DNA from: Methylobacterium phyllostachyos
GTDB taxonomy: Bacteria > Pseudomonadota > Alphaproteobacteria > Rhizobiales > Beijerinckiaceae
Direction of reading: 5' to 3'
Assembly: GCF_900103445.1 (NCBI RefSeq)
Contig: NZ_FNHS01000008.1
Span: 241,153-305,152, forward strand
DNA: 64,000 nucleotides
Shown here: positions 9,098 through 16,511 of the stretch, piece by piece
How the letters are laid out: each line of letters opens with the position of its first letter
Position numbering within the stretch: position 1 is the first letter of the stretch
Position numbers and translations under genes: made by a program
The notes under the pieces: generated by a model
What the model was told of the DNA's origin: nothing
Database searches by the model: none
Seen by the model: only the letters and a program-made list of their open reading frames with translations

Positions 9098-9202
9098 GGG
9101 GCGGTTCTCCGGAGCGGGCGGCACGGATCGGGCAGCGGGACCAGGGGACACCTTCGCGGATCGGGCAACAAGTCCTTTTCTGGCCGCCGCCAAGCCCTTG
9201 CA

Positions 9203-9228
9203 GGAACGGGGCCGCGGGTGGCACCGTT
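9203..9228 (+). promoter_or_regulatory. Candidate EcfG-type (general stress) promoter of the XRE-cupin gene
   Basis: GGAAC at 9203-9207 and CGTT at 9225-9228 are separated by exactly 17 bases, an exact match to the alphaproteobacterial sigma-EcfG consensus GGAAC-N16/17-CGTT. The predicted transcription start, about 7 bases after CGTT, leaves roughly 30 bases of leader before the ATG at 9265. Functional use is inferred. Confidence 0.5.
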
Positions 9229-9242
9229 GCGGGATCCGCAAC
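9226..9242. promoter_or_regulatory. Candidate operator, perfect inverted repeat GTTGCGG-GAT-CCGCAAC
   Basis: Seven-base perfect arms with a three-base spacer, placed in the divergent region and overlapping the -10 of the candidate EcfG promoter. The position suits autorepression by the adjacent XRE-cupin protein, perhaps with control of the aminotransferase gene; binding is inferred. Confidence 0.45.
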
Positions 9243-9264
9243 ACCTGAAACGGGCCATAGCCGA

Positions 9265-9825
9265 ATGAGCATCGATGTCGGCGCGCGGCTGCGCTTCGTG
9301 CGTGCCCGCCACGGCCTGTCGCAGCGGACGCTCGCCAAGCGCGCCGGGGTGACGAATTCCGCGATCTCGCTGATCGAGGCGAATCGCGTGAACCCGTCGG
9401 TGGGCGCCCTGAAGCGGATCCTCGACGGGGTGCCGATCGGCATGGCCGAGTTCTTCGCCCTGGAGCCGGAACCGGAGCGCAAGGCGTTCTTCGCCGCCGA
9501 AGAGCTGACCGAGATTGGCCGGAAGGCCGACAAGGGGGCGATCTCGTACCGGCAGGTCGGCGACAGCCTGTTCGGGCGCAAGCTCCAGATCCTGAAGGAG
9601 CGCTACGAGCCGGGCGCCGATACCGGCCGGGTGCCGCTCTCCCACGAAGGCGAGGAGGGCGGCATCGTGCTCTCCGGCCGGCTGGAGGTGACGGTGGATG
9701 CCGAGCGCCGGATCCTCGGCCCCGGCGACGCCTACAGCTTCGACAGCCGCCGCCCGCACCGGTTCCGCTGCGTCGGGCCGAACGCGTGCGAGGTGGTGAG
9801 CGCCTGCACACCGCCGAGTTTTTAG
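9265..9825 (+). CDS. XRE-family transcriptional regulator with C-terminal cupin domain (PuuR-like)
   Basis: A 186-residue DNA-binding protein. Residues 5-60 form a lambda-repressor-type helix-turn-helix (LRFVRARHGLSQRTLAKRAGVTNSAISLIE), and residues 110-180 form a small cupin ligand-binding barrel (GRVPLSHEGEEGGIVLSGRLEVTVD... GDAYSFDSRRPHRFRC). This architecture is that of PuuR and related repressors of polyamine or amino-acid catabolism. It is divergent from the omega-amino acid aminotransferase, its most likely target, and may repress itself through the inverted repeat just upstream. Confidence 0.9.
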   Translation: MSIDVGARLRFVRARHGLSQRTLAKRAGVTNSAISLIEANRVNPSVGALKRILDGVPIGMAEFFALEPEPERKAFFAAEELTEIGRKADKGAISYRQVGDSLFGRKLQILKERYEPGADTGRVPLSHEGEEGGIVLSGRLEVTVDAERRILGPGDAYSFDSRRPHRFRCVGPNACEVVSACTPPSF

Positions 9826-9856
9826 ATGGCCGTTGTCTCTGGCCGTCCCCGCCGGA

Positions 9857-10672
9857 TCAGGACGGGTTGCCCAGACGCTCCCTGATCCAAGCAATGCCGT
9901 CCCGATCGAGGCGGGTGATCCAGAGCGTGTTCCCGCAGAACCGGTTGCCGGTCCTGAAGTCATCTTCGCCCGCGCTGGCGAAGCCGATGAGATTCTTGGT
10001 GCCGTTGATCTCGGCGAATACGGCAGAGCCCGAGTCGCCCTGGCACACGGATTCGTCTTCGGGTACCGGCAGCGAGTCGGCCGGAGCACGCACAAGGTGT
10101 CCATCGTCGTCGAGGACGACATCGCGGGGCAGGCCGGACGGGACACGAAGGACGAACTTGAGACGCGTCTCCATTTTCCCCCGGTAGGTCAACCCAAGCA
10201 CGCGTCTCCGCGTGAAGGGGGGACCCTGCTGATCGGTAAAGGGGCCGCTTCGCTGCTCCAGATAGGCGTTTTCCGCATGTCCAAGATGCGTGACGATGGG
10301 ATGTTCGCTCAGGCTCAGGATCCCATCCGCATCGAGCGCGAGGTCTTGCTCGATCCGGACCGCGCCGAGATCCAGTTCTGACCCGGACCCGCTCCTGCGC
10401 GACGGGAACTGGAAGGCGGCGGCGGCGAGATCCACGCGCTTTATGGCGCCCTGCGACAGATAGAGGATACTCATCTGTGCCGGGCCCTTCTTCAGGCAAT
10501 GCGCGGCGGTGAAGAGCGTTCTGTCGATCATGATGCCGTGGCAGAACGGTCTTTGGCCAGATACCAGAATGAGGTCTGCGTAAGGAACAAGGTCAACGGC
10601 GCGCGCGGCGCCGGTGGAGCCTATCATCGACACGATGACGGGCAAGATCAGATTTGCGATGGTCCTGACCAT
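9857..10672 (-). CDS. Exported trypsin-like serine protease (S1 family)
   Basis: A 271-residue protein with a signal peptide (MVRTIANLILPVIVSMIG..., cleavage near ARA at residue 25) and a chymotrypsin-fold domain. The catalytic triad is visible: histidine in LFTAAHC near residue 58, aspartate in SELDLGAVRI near 97, and serine in VCQGDSGSAVF near 211. Paired cysteines near the histidine and serine motifs fit the usual disulfides. S1 proteases of this simple secreted type are uncommon in Hyphomicrobiales, and the DNA around its start is less GC-rich than its neighbours, which may point to acquisition by transfer. Target unknown. Confidence 0.85.
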   Translation of the reverse strand: MVRTIANLILPVIVSMIGSTGAARAVDLVPYADLILVSGQRPFCHGIMIDRTLFTAAHCLKKGPAQMSILYLSQGAIKRVDLAAAAFQFPSRRSGSGSELDLGAVRIEQDLALDADGILSLSEHPIVTHLGHAENAYLEQRSGPFTDQQGPPFTRRRVLGLTYRGKMETRLKFVLRVPSGLPRDVVLDDDGHLVRAPADSLPVPEDESVCQGDSGSAVFAEINGTKNLIGFASAGEDDFRTGNRFCGNTLWITRLDRDGIAWIRERLGNPS

Positions 10673-11091
10673 TGGAGTGCTGGTAAATTAACGCAGAGTC
10701 CTCAATTATCAGCCTTTGAATCGTAGAGTAATCGCCTGTATCCTGCGCGATCTCGCGAATCTTCGAAATTTGACCCATCCTAATCAACGCTTCGGTCTCA
10801 TAAAGCAACGATAAGTAGGAGCGCCGATCCTACAACCGCGTACCAACAGATCTGTCGTCCTTATCACCGGCCGGCGCCCTCAAGGGTGCTGTTGGCGCGT
10901 GCCCGGAGCCGTGAGCCGTGACGTTGCGTCCGTTCGGCCACGATCGTTGGCGCTCGCGGTTTTTGCTGCCGGTCGGTTCGGAGAGGCATCGACCGTAAGG
11001 CGCCCGCCCTCGCGGGCCCTTTACGTCACTCTGGTCCTGGCGCATGCGAGGGGCGCTTCTGAATTCAAAATACCGACGCGCGCGAGGATCG
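10673..11091. other. Intergenic region with AT-richer patch
   Basis: This 419-base divergent region between the protease and an MFS transporter gene holds no convincing gene. About 10680-10830 is clearly AT-richer than the rest of the window and should include the protease promoter. A minus-strand frame starting at 10808 reads like protein for its first 48 codons (MLYETEALIRMGQISKIREI...) but then runs antiphase into the protease gene, so it may be a remnant or chance. Confidence 0.5.
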
Positions 11092-12411
11092 ATGGCCGTC
11101 ACCACCGCAGCCCCGGCCGCTGGGCCTGGACAAAACCAGTCCGCCCGGGCGGCGCTCGCGGCCTTCGTGGGCACCACGATCGAGTGGTACGACTTCTTCA
11201 TCTACGGCACCGCCGCGGCCCTGGTGTTCGGCCCGCTCTTCTTCACAACAGAATCGCCCTACATCGCGACGCTCTCGGCCTTCGGCACCTTCGCGGTGGG
11301 CTTCCTGGCCCGGCCGCTCGGCGGCCTGATCTTCGGGCATCTCGGCGACCGGTTCGGGCGCAAGCGCGCCCTGGTGGCGACGCTCGTGATGATGGGCATC
11401 GCCACCTCGGGGATCGGCCTGCTGCCGACCTACGCGTCGGTCGGCCTCTGGGCGCCGGTGATGCTGGTCGTCCTGCGGCTGATCCAGGGGCTCGCGGTCG
11501 GCGGCGAGTGGGGCGGGGCGGTGCTGATGGCCGCCGAGCATGCGCCGGCCGGGCGCAACACCTTCTTCGCCTCCTTCGCGCAGCTCGGCAGCCCCGCCGG
11601 GCAGATCCTGTCGCTCCTGGCCTTCCGCCTCGCCGGCCTCCTCGACAAGGAGAGTTTCCTGAGCTGGGGCTGGCGGGTGCCCTTCCTGGTGAGCATCCTG
11701 CTGCTCGCAGTGGGGCTCGCGATCCGTCTCGGCGTCGCGGAATCGCCGGCCTTCGAGAAGACCCAGGCCGCGGGCGGACCGCCGCCGGCCCCCGTGCGCG
11801 AGGTGCTGACCGGCTACCTCAAGCCGGTCCTGCTGGCGGCTGGGGCCAACACCTTCGCGATCGCCTCGGTCTACCTGTTCAACACCTTCATGATCGCGTT
11901 CACCACGCAGTATCTCGGTATCGCCCGGGCCACGATCCTCGACGCCCTGCTGATCGGCGCCGTGGTGCAGCTGGTGATGACACCGGTGGGCGCCCGGATC
12001 GCGGAGCTGATCCGCAACGAGCGGCTGTTCCTGCAGGGTACGCTGATCTGGGCGATGCTGGCGCCCTATCCCCTGTTCTGGCTGGTGGAGACCAAGTCGG
12101 TGCCGCTGATCGTGCTGGGCCTCGCCCTGAACGTGATCGGCAGCGCGACCTTCTACGCGGTGATCGCCGGCTACCTCGCGGGCGCCTTCCCGGCCCGGGT
12201 GCGCTACTCGGCGATCTCGATCGCCTACCAGTTCTGCGGGGCGCTCGCCGGCGGCCTGACCCCCCTCGTCGGAACGGTGCTGGCCGAGCGCTTCCAGGGC
12301 CATTGGTGGCCGATCGCCGTGTTCGGCACGGTGCTGGCGGGCGTGTCCTTCGTCTGCGTGACGCTGATCGGCGGCTACCGGGCGCGCCAGCGCGGCTTCC
12401 TCGACGGGTGA
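11092..12411 (+). CDS. MFS transporter, metabolite:H+ symporter (MHS) family
   Basis: Inner-membrane proton-coupled transporter of 439 residues with about 12 hydrophobic helices. The MHS signature is clear: the opening GTTIEWYDFFIYGTAAALVFGPLFF, the loop motif GHLGDRFGRKRALV near residue 97, and LIQGLAVGGEWGGAVLMAAEHAP near 140. The family imports organic acids and osmolytes (shikimate, alpha-ketoglutarate, proline/betaine); the substrate here is not predictable. The ATG at 11092 is chosen because GAGGATCG precedes it; an upstream ATG at 11044 would add 16 basic residues. Confidence 0.9.
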   Translation: MAVTTAAPAAGPGQNQSARAALAAFVGTTIEWYDFFIYGTAAALVFGPLFFTTESPYIATLSAFGTFAVGFLARPLGGLIFGHLGDRFGRKRALVATLVMMGIATSGIGLLPTYASVGLWAPVMLVVLRLIQGLAVGGEWGGAVLMAAEHAPAGRNTFFASFAQLGSPAGQILSLLAFRLAGLLDKESFLSWGWRVPFLVSILLLAVGLAIRLGVAESPAFEKTQAAGGPPPAPVREVLTGYLKPVLLAAGANTFAIASVYLFNTFMIAFTTQYLGIARATILDALLIGAVVQLVMTPVGARIAELIRNERLFLQGTLIWAMLAPYPLFWLVETKSVPLIVLGLALNVIGSATFYAVIAGYLAGAFPARVRYSAISIAYQFCGALAGGLTPLVGTVLAERFQGHWWPIAVFGTVLAGVSFVCVTLIGGYRARQRGFLDG

Positions 12412-12480
12412 TCCCCGTTCGCTCAAAGGCTCCGAATTCGGATAACCGCGGATTCAGACCGGCGGTCTAGGCTCGGCGCC

Positions 12481-12678
12481 ATGGATTCGATCGCCGCAGC
12501 CGCCGTCCAGATGCTGGGTTCGTCCCAGAACCAGCAGATCGGCATTGCCGTCGCCAAGCAGCAGCTCTCGGCCGACAAGGCTGTCGCCGGGCTCGTGGCA
12601 GACAGTGCCGCTCAAGCGGCGAGCGCCGGTCCGCCCGCGCCGGCCGGACAGGGGTTGAGCGTCGATCTGCGGGTCTGA
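12481..12678 (+). CDS. Small YjfB-like putative motility protein
   Basis: A 65-residue protein resembling the YjfB family (annotated as putative motility protein): a short start MDSIAAAAVQMLGSSQNQQIGIAVAKQQL followed by an Ala-rich segment and a C-terminal LSVDLRV. No signal peptide or membrane helix. The similarity is short and the role is not established. Monocistronic, convergent with the amidohydrolase gene. Confidence 0.6.
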   Translation: MDSIAAAAVQMLGSSQNQQIGIAVAKQQLSADKAVAGLVADSAAQAASAGPPAPAGQGLSVDLRV

Positions 12679-12719
12679 CGGGGGCGCCCTGCGCGTCCGC
12701 GGCGGCGGTCGGCCTGTCC

Positions 12720-13589
12720 CTACCCGAAGCCGTAGAGCCGCCGTGGGTTGTCGACGAAGACCAGCCTGCGCCGGCCTTCGTCCGGCACCCAGTCGGCCAT
12801 CAGGTCGAGGAGGGTCGTCGTCCGCGGTGGCCCGTCCCAGGCGGCGACGTGGGGCCAGTCCGAGCCCCAGAGGCAGCGCTCCGGCGCGGCCTCGTTGAGG
12901 GCGCGGGCGAAGGGGATCGTGTCGGCGTAGGGCGGCCCGGTGACGGAATCCCGGAAGGCGCCCGAGAGCTTGACCCAGTTCCCGTCGGCGACGAGCCCGA
13001 GCAGGGCCTGGAAGCCTGGATGCTCCACCCCCGCCGAGGTCGGCATGTGGCCCATATGGTCGAAGACCAAGGGCACGGGCAGCCGCGACAGGCGGCCGGC
13101 GATCGGCGGCAGCTCCCGGGCGTCGAGCAGGAACTGGAGATGCCAGCCCATCTCCCGGGCGAGCGCCCCGTAGGACTCGACCGCGTCGAGCCCGACCCCG
13201 CCGCCGAACAGCACGTTGAGGCGCAGGCCCACCACGCCGGATTCCTTGAGGGCGGCGAGCTCCGCGTCGGGCAGGCCGAGGGGGATCACCGCGATGCCGC
13301 GCAGGCGCTGCCGGTGGGCGCGCAGGGTCTCGACCATCAGCCGATTGTCGGTGCCGTGGACGCTGACTTGGACCAGCACGCCGTTGGCCATACCGGTCGC
13401 ACCGAGCATCGCGAGATAGGCCTCCGCCGGGGCCGCCGGGGGCGTGTAGCTGCGGTCCGGCACCAGCGGATAGGCGGGCGGCAGGCCGATGACGTGGGCG
13501 TGGGTGTCGACCGCCCCCGCCGGCACGACGTAGCGGGTCGGGCCGCCCGGATGCGGGTCCGGGGCGGGGCAGTCTCGGATCTCGGGCAT
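12720..13589 (-). CDS. Amidohydrolase of the 2-pyrone-4,6-dicarboxylate lactonase (LigI-like) family
   Basis: A 289-residue TIM-barrel hydrolase of COG3618. Visible motifs are the first-strand VDTHAHVIGLP near residue 27, FDHMGHMPTSAGVEHPGF near 187, and ERCLWGSDWPHVAAWDGPP near 250 with the catalytic aspartate. Relatives open lactones from aromatic ring cleavage or act on sugar lactones; the substrate is unknown. It starts two bases after the MFS gene stop on the same strand, so uptake and hydrolysis are probably co-expressed. Confidence 0.82.
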   Translation of the reverse strand: MPEIRDCPAPDPHPGGPTRYVVPAGAVDTHAHVIGLPPAYPLVPDRSYTPPAAPAEAYLAMLGATGMANGVLVQVSVHGTDNRLMVETLRAHRQRLRGIAVIPLGLPDAELAALKESGVVGLRLNVLFGGGVGLDAVESYGALAREMGWHLQFLLDARELPPIAGRLSRLPVPLVFDHMGHMPTSAGVEHPGFQALLGLVADGNWVKLSGAFRDSVTGPPYADTIPFARALNEAAPERCLWGSDWPHVAAWDGPPRTTTLLDLMADWVPDEGRRRLVFVDNPRRLYGFG

Positions 13590-13591
13590 GA

Positions 13592-14896
13592 TCAGCTATC
13601 CGCGTGCAGGACCTTGCCGCGCGTCTCGGGCAGCGCGTAGGCGGCCAGGAAGAACACCCCGTAGGCGGCGGCCGCGAAGATCGCGATCGCCGAGGCGAGG
13701 CCGACGCGCTCCGACAGGTAGCCGACCAGCGCCGGGAACAGCGCCCCGATGCCCCGGCCGAAATTGTAGCAGAACCCCTGCCCCGAGCCGCGCAGCCGCG
13801 TCGGGTACAGTTCGGTCAGGAAGGCGCCCATCCCGGAGAAGTAGCCGGAGGCGAAGAAGCCGAGCGGAAAGCCCAGCACCCAGAGCACGCCGTTCGACAG
13901 CGGAATCTGCGTGTAGGCGACGATTACGGCGATCGCGCCCAGCGAGAAGATCAGGAACAGCGGCCGCCGCCCCAGCCGGTCGGCGAGCCACGCACCGACC
14001 AAGTAGCCGGTGAACGAGCCGACGATCAGCGCCGAGAGGTAGCCGGTGGAGGAGACGATCGACAGGTGGCGCTCGGTGGTGAGGAAGCGCGGCACCCAGG
14101 TGGTGATCGCGTAATAGCCGCCCTGGCAGCCCGCCGCCGCCAGGGAGGCGAGCAGCGTCGTCTTGAGGATCGGCCCGGAAAAGATCTCCCAGATCCGCGG
14201 CCGGTCGCCGGCCGCCGCTGCCCGGGCGCGGGTCTCGGCGGCGACCTGCGGCTCCTCGACGTAGCGGCGCAGATAGAAGATCAGCAGAGCTGGCAGCGCG
14301 CCGACCGCGAACATCCAGCGCCACGCGGTCTCGGGCGGCAGGAGCGAGAACAGCACCGCCTGCGACAGGACCGCGAGGCCCCAGCCGATCGCCCAGCCGG
14401 ACTGCACGGAGCCGACGGCCCGGCCGCGATACTCGGCCCGGATCGTCTCGCCGATCAATACGGCGCCCGCCGCCCACTCGCCGCCGAAGCCGAGGCCGAG
14501 GATCGCCCGGGCGATCAGCAACTGGTCGAAACTCTGCACGAAGGCGCAGAGCAGCGAGAACACCGAGAACCACAGGATCGTGATCTGCAGGGTGAGGACC
14601 CGGCCGATCCGGTCGGCAACGTAGCCCGCGAGCCAGCCGCCGAGTGCCGAGGCCAGCAGCGTCACCGTGGCGGCGAGCCCGGCCGTACCGGAATCGACGT
14701 GCCACAGGCTCATGATCGTCCCGATCACCAGCGGGTAGATCATGAAATCCATGCCGTCGAGGCACCAGCCGGCGGCGCACGCCCAGAAGGTGTGCCGCTC
14801 CGTGGGCGTCATCGAGCGATAGAAGGCCCCAAGGCTGGCGTCGTGGATCTCGACCGCGTCCACGCCGCCCGTGCCCTGTCCGGTTGCCGTACTCAT
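13592..14896 (-). CDS. MFS transporter (aromatic acid/organic acid:H+ symporter type)
   Basis: Inner-membrane transporter of 434 residues with about 12 helices. It has the MFS loop motif GYVADRIGRVLTLQ between helices 2 and 3 and a related GAWLADRLGRRPLFLIFS in the second half. The opening TPTERHTFWACAAGWCLDGMDFMIYPLVIGTIM is typical of sugar/aromatic acid carriers. It is first in a two-gene operon with a LigI-like amidohydrolase, suggesting import of a lactone or aromatic-derived acid. A short palindrome upstream could be an operator. Confidence 0.88.
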   Translation of the reverse strand: MSTATGQGTGGVDAVEIHDASLGAFYRSMTPTERHTFWACAAGWCLDGMDFMIYPLVIGTIMSLWHVDSGTAGLAATVTLLASALGGWLAGYVADRIGRVLTLQITILWFSVFSLLCAFVQSFDQLLIARAILGLGFGGEWAAGAVLIGETIRAEYRGRAVGSVQSGWAIGWGLAVLSQAVLFSLLPPETAWRWMFAVGALPALLIFYLRRYVEEPQVAAETRARAAAAGDRPRIWEIFSGPILKTTLLASLAAAGCQGGYYAITTWVPRFLTTERHLSIVSSTGYLSALIVGSFTGYLVGAWLADRLGRRPLFLIFSLGAIAVIVAYTQIPLSNGVLWVLGFPLGFFASGYFSGMGAFLTELYPTRLRGSGQGFCYNFGRGIGALFPALVGYLSERVGLASAIAIFAAAAYGVFFLAAYALPETRGKVLHADS

Positions 14897-14914
14897 GCGC
14901 CCTCTCCCGCCGTG

Positions 14915-14928
14915 CGATACCAGTATCG
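14915..14928. promoter_or_regulatory. Candidate operator CGATAC-CA-GTATCG
   Basis: Perfect six-base inverted arms around two bases, 19 bases upstream of the MFS start codon. The size and shape fit a GntR- or TetR-type site controlling the MFS-amidohydrolase operon, but no regulator gene is adjacent. Confidence 0.35.
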
Positions 14929-14978
14929 GCGTGCCAAGCGGTGCTGTCCAACGCCGTGGTGAGGGCCCGGCAAAGAAA

Positions 14979-14998
14979 AGGCCGCCCGAAGGCGGCCT
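14979..14998 (-). terminator. Rho-independent terminator of the Gly/Tyr-rich protein gene
   Basis: On the minus strand AGGCCGCC and GGCGGCCT pair around a TTCG tetraloop closed by C-G, followed by TTTCTTTG. It begins 30 bases past the stop codon at 15029. Confidence 0.8.
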
Positions 14999-15028
14999 GT
15001 CCCAGTCGTCTCGCTTGCGGAGCGCCGC

Positions 15029-15553
15029 TCAGTAGCAGCGCTCGATCAGAACCCGGCGGTAGCCGTAGGGGGTCCAGCGCACCCGCGGGACCGTGTAGCA
15101 GCCGCCGCCGTAGCCGTAATCGCCACCATACCCGTAGCCGACCGGCGCGTAGCCGCCGTACCCGTAGCCGTAGCCCGGGTAGCCGTAGCCACCGTAACCG
15201 CCATAGCCACCGTAGAGGCCGCCGGCTGCCAGACCCAGGCCGACGCCGAGACCCAGTCCGCCGAGGCCGTAGCCGTAGCCGCCGCGGTAGCCGTACCCGC
15301 GACCGTAGAATCCGCGCCCGTAACCGCCGCGATAGCCGAACCCGCCGCCCCGGAAGCCGGCGCCCCGGAAGCCGCCGAAGCCGCCCCGGAACCCGCCGCC
15401 GCGGAAGCCGCCGAAGCCGCCGCCGTGGAAGCCGCCGCCGAAACCGCCGCCATGGAACCCACCGCCGCCGAAGCCGCGCGCATCCGCGCTGGCAGGTGCG
15501 AGCGCCAGAGCGCCAGCCGCCAGCAGGGTCGAGCAGAGCACTGCACCCTTCAT
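15029..15553 (-). CDS. Exported Gly/Tyr-rich low-complexity protein
   Basis: A 174-residue protein with a signal peptide (MKGAVLCSTLLAAGALALAPASADA) followed by low-complexity sequence: GGGFHGGGFGG-type units (about 27-65), GFRGGG and YGRGFYGRGYGYRGGYGYG units (65-100), then YGGYGGYGYPGYGYGYGG and a C-terminal segment with CYTVPRVRWTPYGYRRVLIERCY. The conserved two-cysteine tail resembles other alphaproteobacterial exported Gly-rich proteins (surface, adhesive or stress-related), none with a firm function. The ATG at 15553 is preferred because it opens the signal peptide and has GGAG upstream. A strong terminator follows. Confidence 0.75.
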   Translation of the reverse strand: MKGAVLCSTLLAAGALALAPASADARGFGGGGFHGGGFGGGFHGGGFGGFRGGGFRGGFGGFRGAGFRGGGFGYRGGYGRGFYGRGYGYRGGYGYGLGGLGLGVGLGLAAGGLYGGYGGYGGYGYPGYGYGYGGYAPVGYGYGGDYGYGGGCYTVPRVRWTPYGYRRVLIERCY

Positions 15554-15591
15554 CACGTCATCTCCGTCGAAAACCGCCCTCTGGTGCAAGA

Positions 15592-15617
15592 AACGTCGGA
15601 CAATACAAAACAGTTCA
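15592..15617 (-). promoter_or_regulatory. Candidate EcfG-like promoter of the Gly/Tyr-rich protein gene
   Basis: On the minus strand TGAAC, 17 bases, then CGTT: one mismatch from the sigma-EcfG consensus GGAAC-N16/17-CGTT. The implied start lies about 30 bases before the ATG at 15553. Weaker than the two exact matches in this window. Confidence 0.3.
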
Positions 15618-15742
15618 GGTGAAGACCGCGACGTGCCGCCGCTGTTTGATCGGCAAGCTCTGAGACGGATTCGGACTCGAAAATCGCCGCTTTCGGGGGC
15701 GACAGGCCCTGCGAACGCTTCCCGAGCAGCCTGGAACGAGTC

Positions 15743-16495
15743 ATGACGCTACGCCCGGCTCACGCCCTGTTGATCGCGCTCCTCGCGCTGACCGCGCCCA
15801 ACCGCGCCCCGGCCGCGCCCGCGGTCTCCGAACCCTGCCGGCCCTTGGAGGCGCAGGGTGAGACCTTCACGGTCTGCACGATCGACCTGCGGCGGCAGCG
15901 GCTGAAGCTCTTCTGGCTCCAGCCGGACGGACGGCCCTACGGGTCGCTCGGCACGCTGGCCGAGGCGCAGGGCCGGCGCCTCGACTTCGCGATGAATGCC
16001 GGCATGTACGATAAGGACCAGGCGCCGGTGGGCCTTTATGTCGAGGATGGGCGCGAGATGAAGCGCGTCTCCACCGCGGACGGGCCGGGCAACTTCCACC
16101 TCAAGCCGAACGGCGTGTTCTGGGTGAAGGGGGAGCGCGCGGGGGTGCTCGATACCCCGCATTACCTGCGCGCCAAGATCCGCCCGGACTACGCCACGCA
16201 ATCCGGGCCCATGCTGGTGATCGACGGCCAGATCCACCCCAAGATCTCCGCCGACGGGCCGAGCCAGAAGATCCGCAACGGCGTCGGCGTGGTCGAGGAC
16301 GGGCACGTGGCGATCTTCGCGATCTCCGAGCGGCCGGTGACCTTCGGGGCGTTCGCACGGCTGTTCAAGGACGACCTCGGCTGCCGCAACGCCCTGTTCC
16401 TCGATGGCACGGTGTCGAGCCTCCACGCACCGAATCTCGGTCGGACCGATATCAGCCGGCCGCTCGGGCCGTTGGTCGGGGCGGCGCCGCGGTGA
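15743..16495 (+). CDS. Exported phosphodiester glycosidase-like protein (DUF2233/NAGPA domain)
   Basis: A 250-residue protein with a signal peptide (ending near RAPAAPA, residue 27) and a DUF2233/NAGPA domain over roughly residues 65-240. Family landmarks are DFAMNAGMYDKDQAPVGLYVEDG near 77, NGVFWVKGERAGVL near 118, ATQSGPMLVIDGQIHPKI near 150 and RNALFLDGTVSSLHAP near 215. Relatives include the phosphodiester glycosidase that uncovers mannose-6-phosphate; bacterial members probably act on exopolymer phosphodiesters. It converges with the old-yellow-enzyme gene, and the two stop codons sit inside one hairpin. Confidence 0.85.
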   Translation: MTLRPAHALLIALLALTAPNRAPAAPAVSEPCRPLEAQGETFTVCTIDLRRQRLKLFWLQPDGRPYGSLGTLAEAQGRRLDFAMNAGMYDKDQAPVGLYVEDGREMKRVSTADGPGNFHLKPNGVFWVKGERAGVLDTPHYLRAKIRPDYATQSGPMLVIDGQIHPKISADGPSQKIRNGVGVVEDGHVAIFAISERPVTFGAFARLFKDDLGCRNALFLDGTVSSLHAPNLGRTDISRPLGPLVGAAPR

Positions 16496-16511
16496 GGAAA
16501 AGCCTCACCGC
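16489..16511. terminator. Bidirectional hairpin containing both convergent stop codons
   Basis: GCGGTGAGG and CCTCACCGC are perfect nine-base arms around AAAAG. The plus-strand stop TGA (16493-16495) and the minus-strand stop (16505-16507) both lie within the arms. It has no long T-run, so termination is plausible but not certain. Confidence 0.5.

Noticed and set aside
10593..10808. 71-codon minus-strand frame starting MLYETEALIRMGQ
   Set aside because: Protein-like only in its first 48 codons, then out of phase inside the protease gene; kept as a note on the intergenic region, not as a gene.
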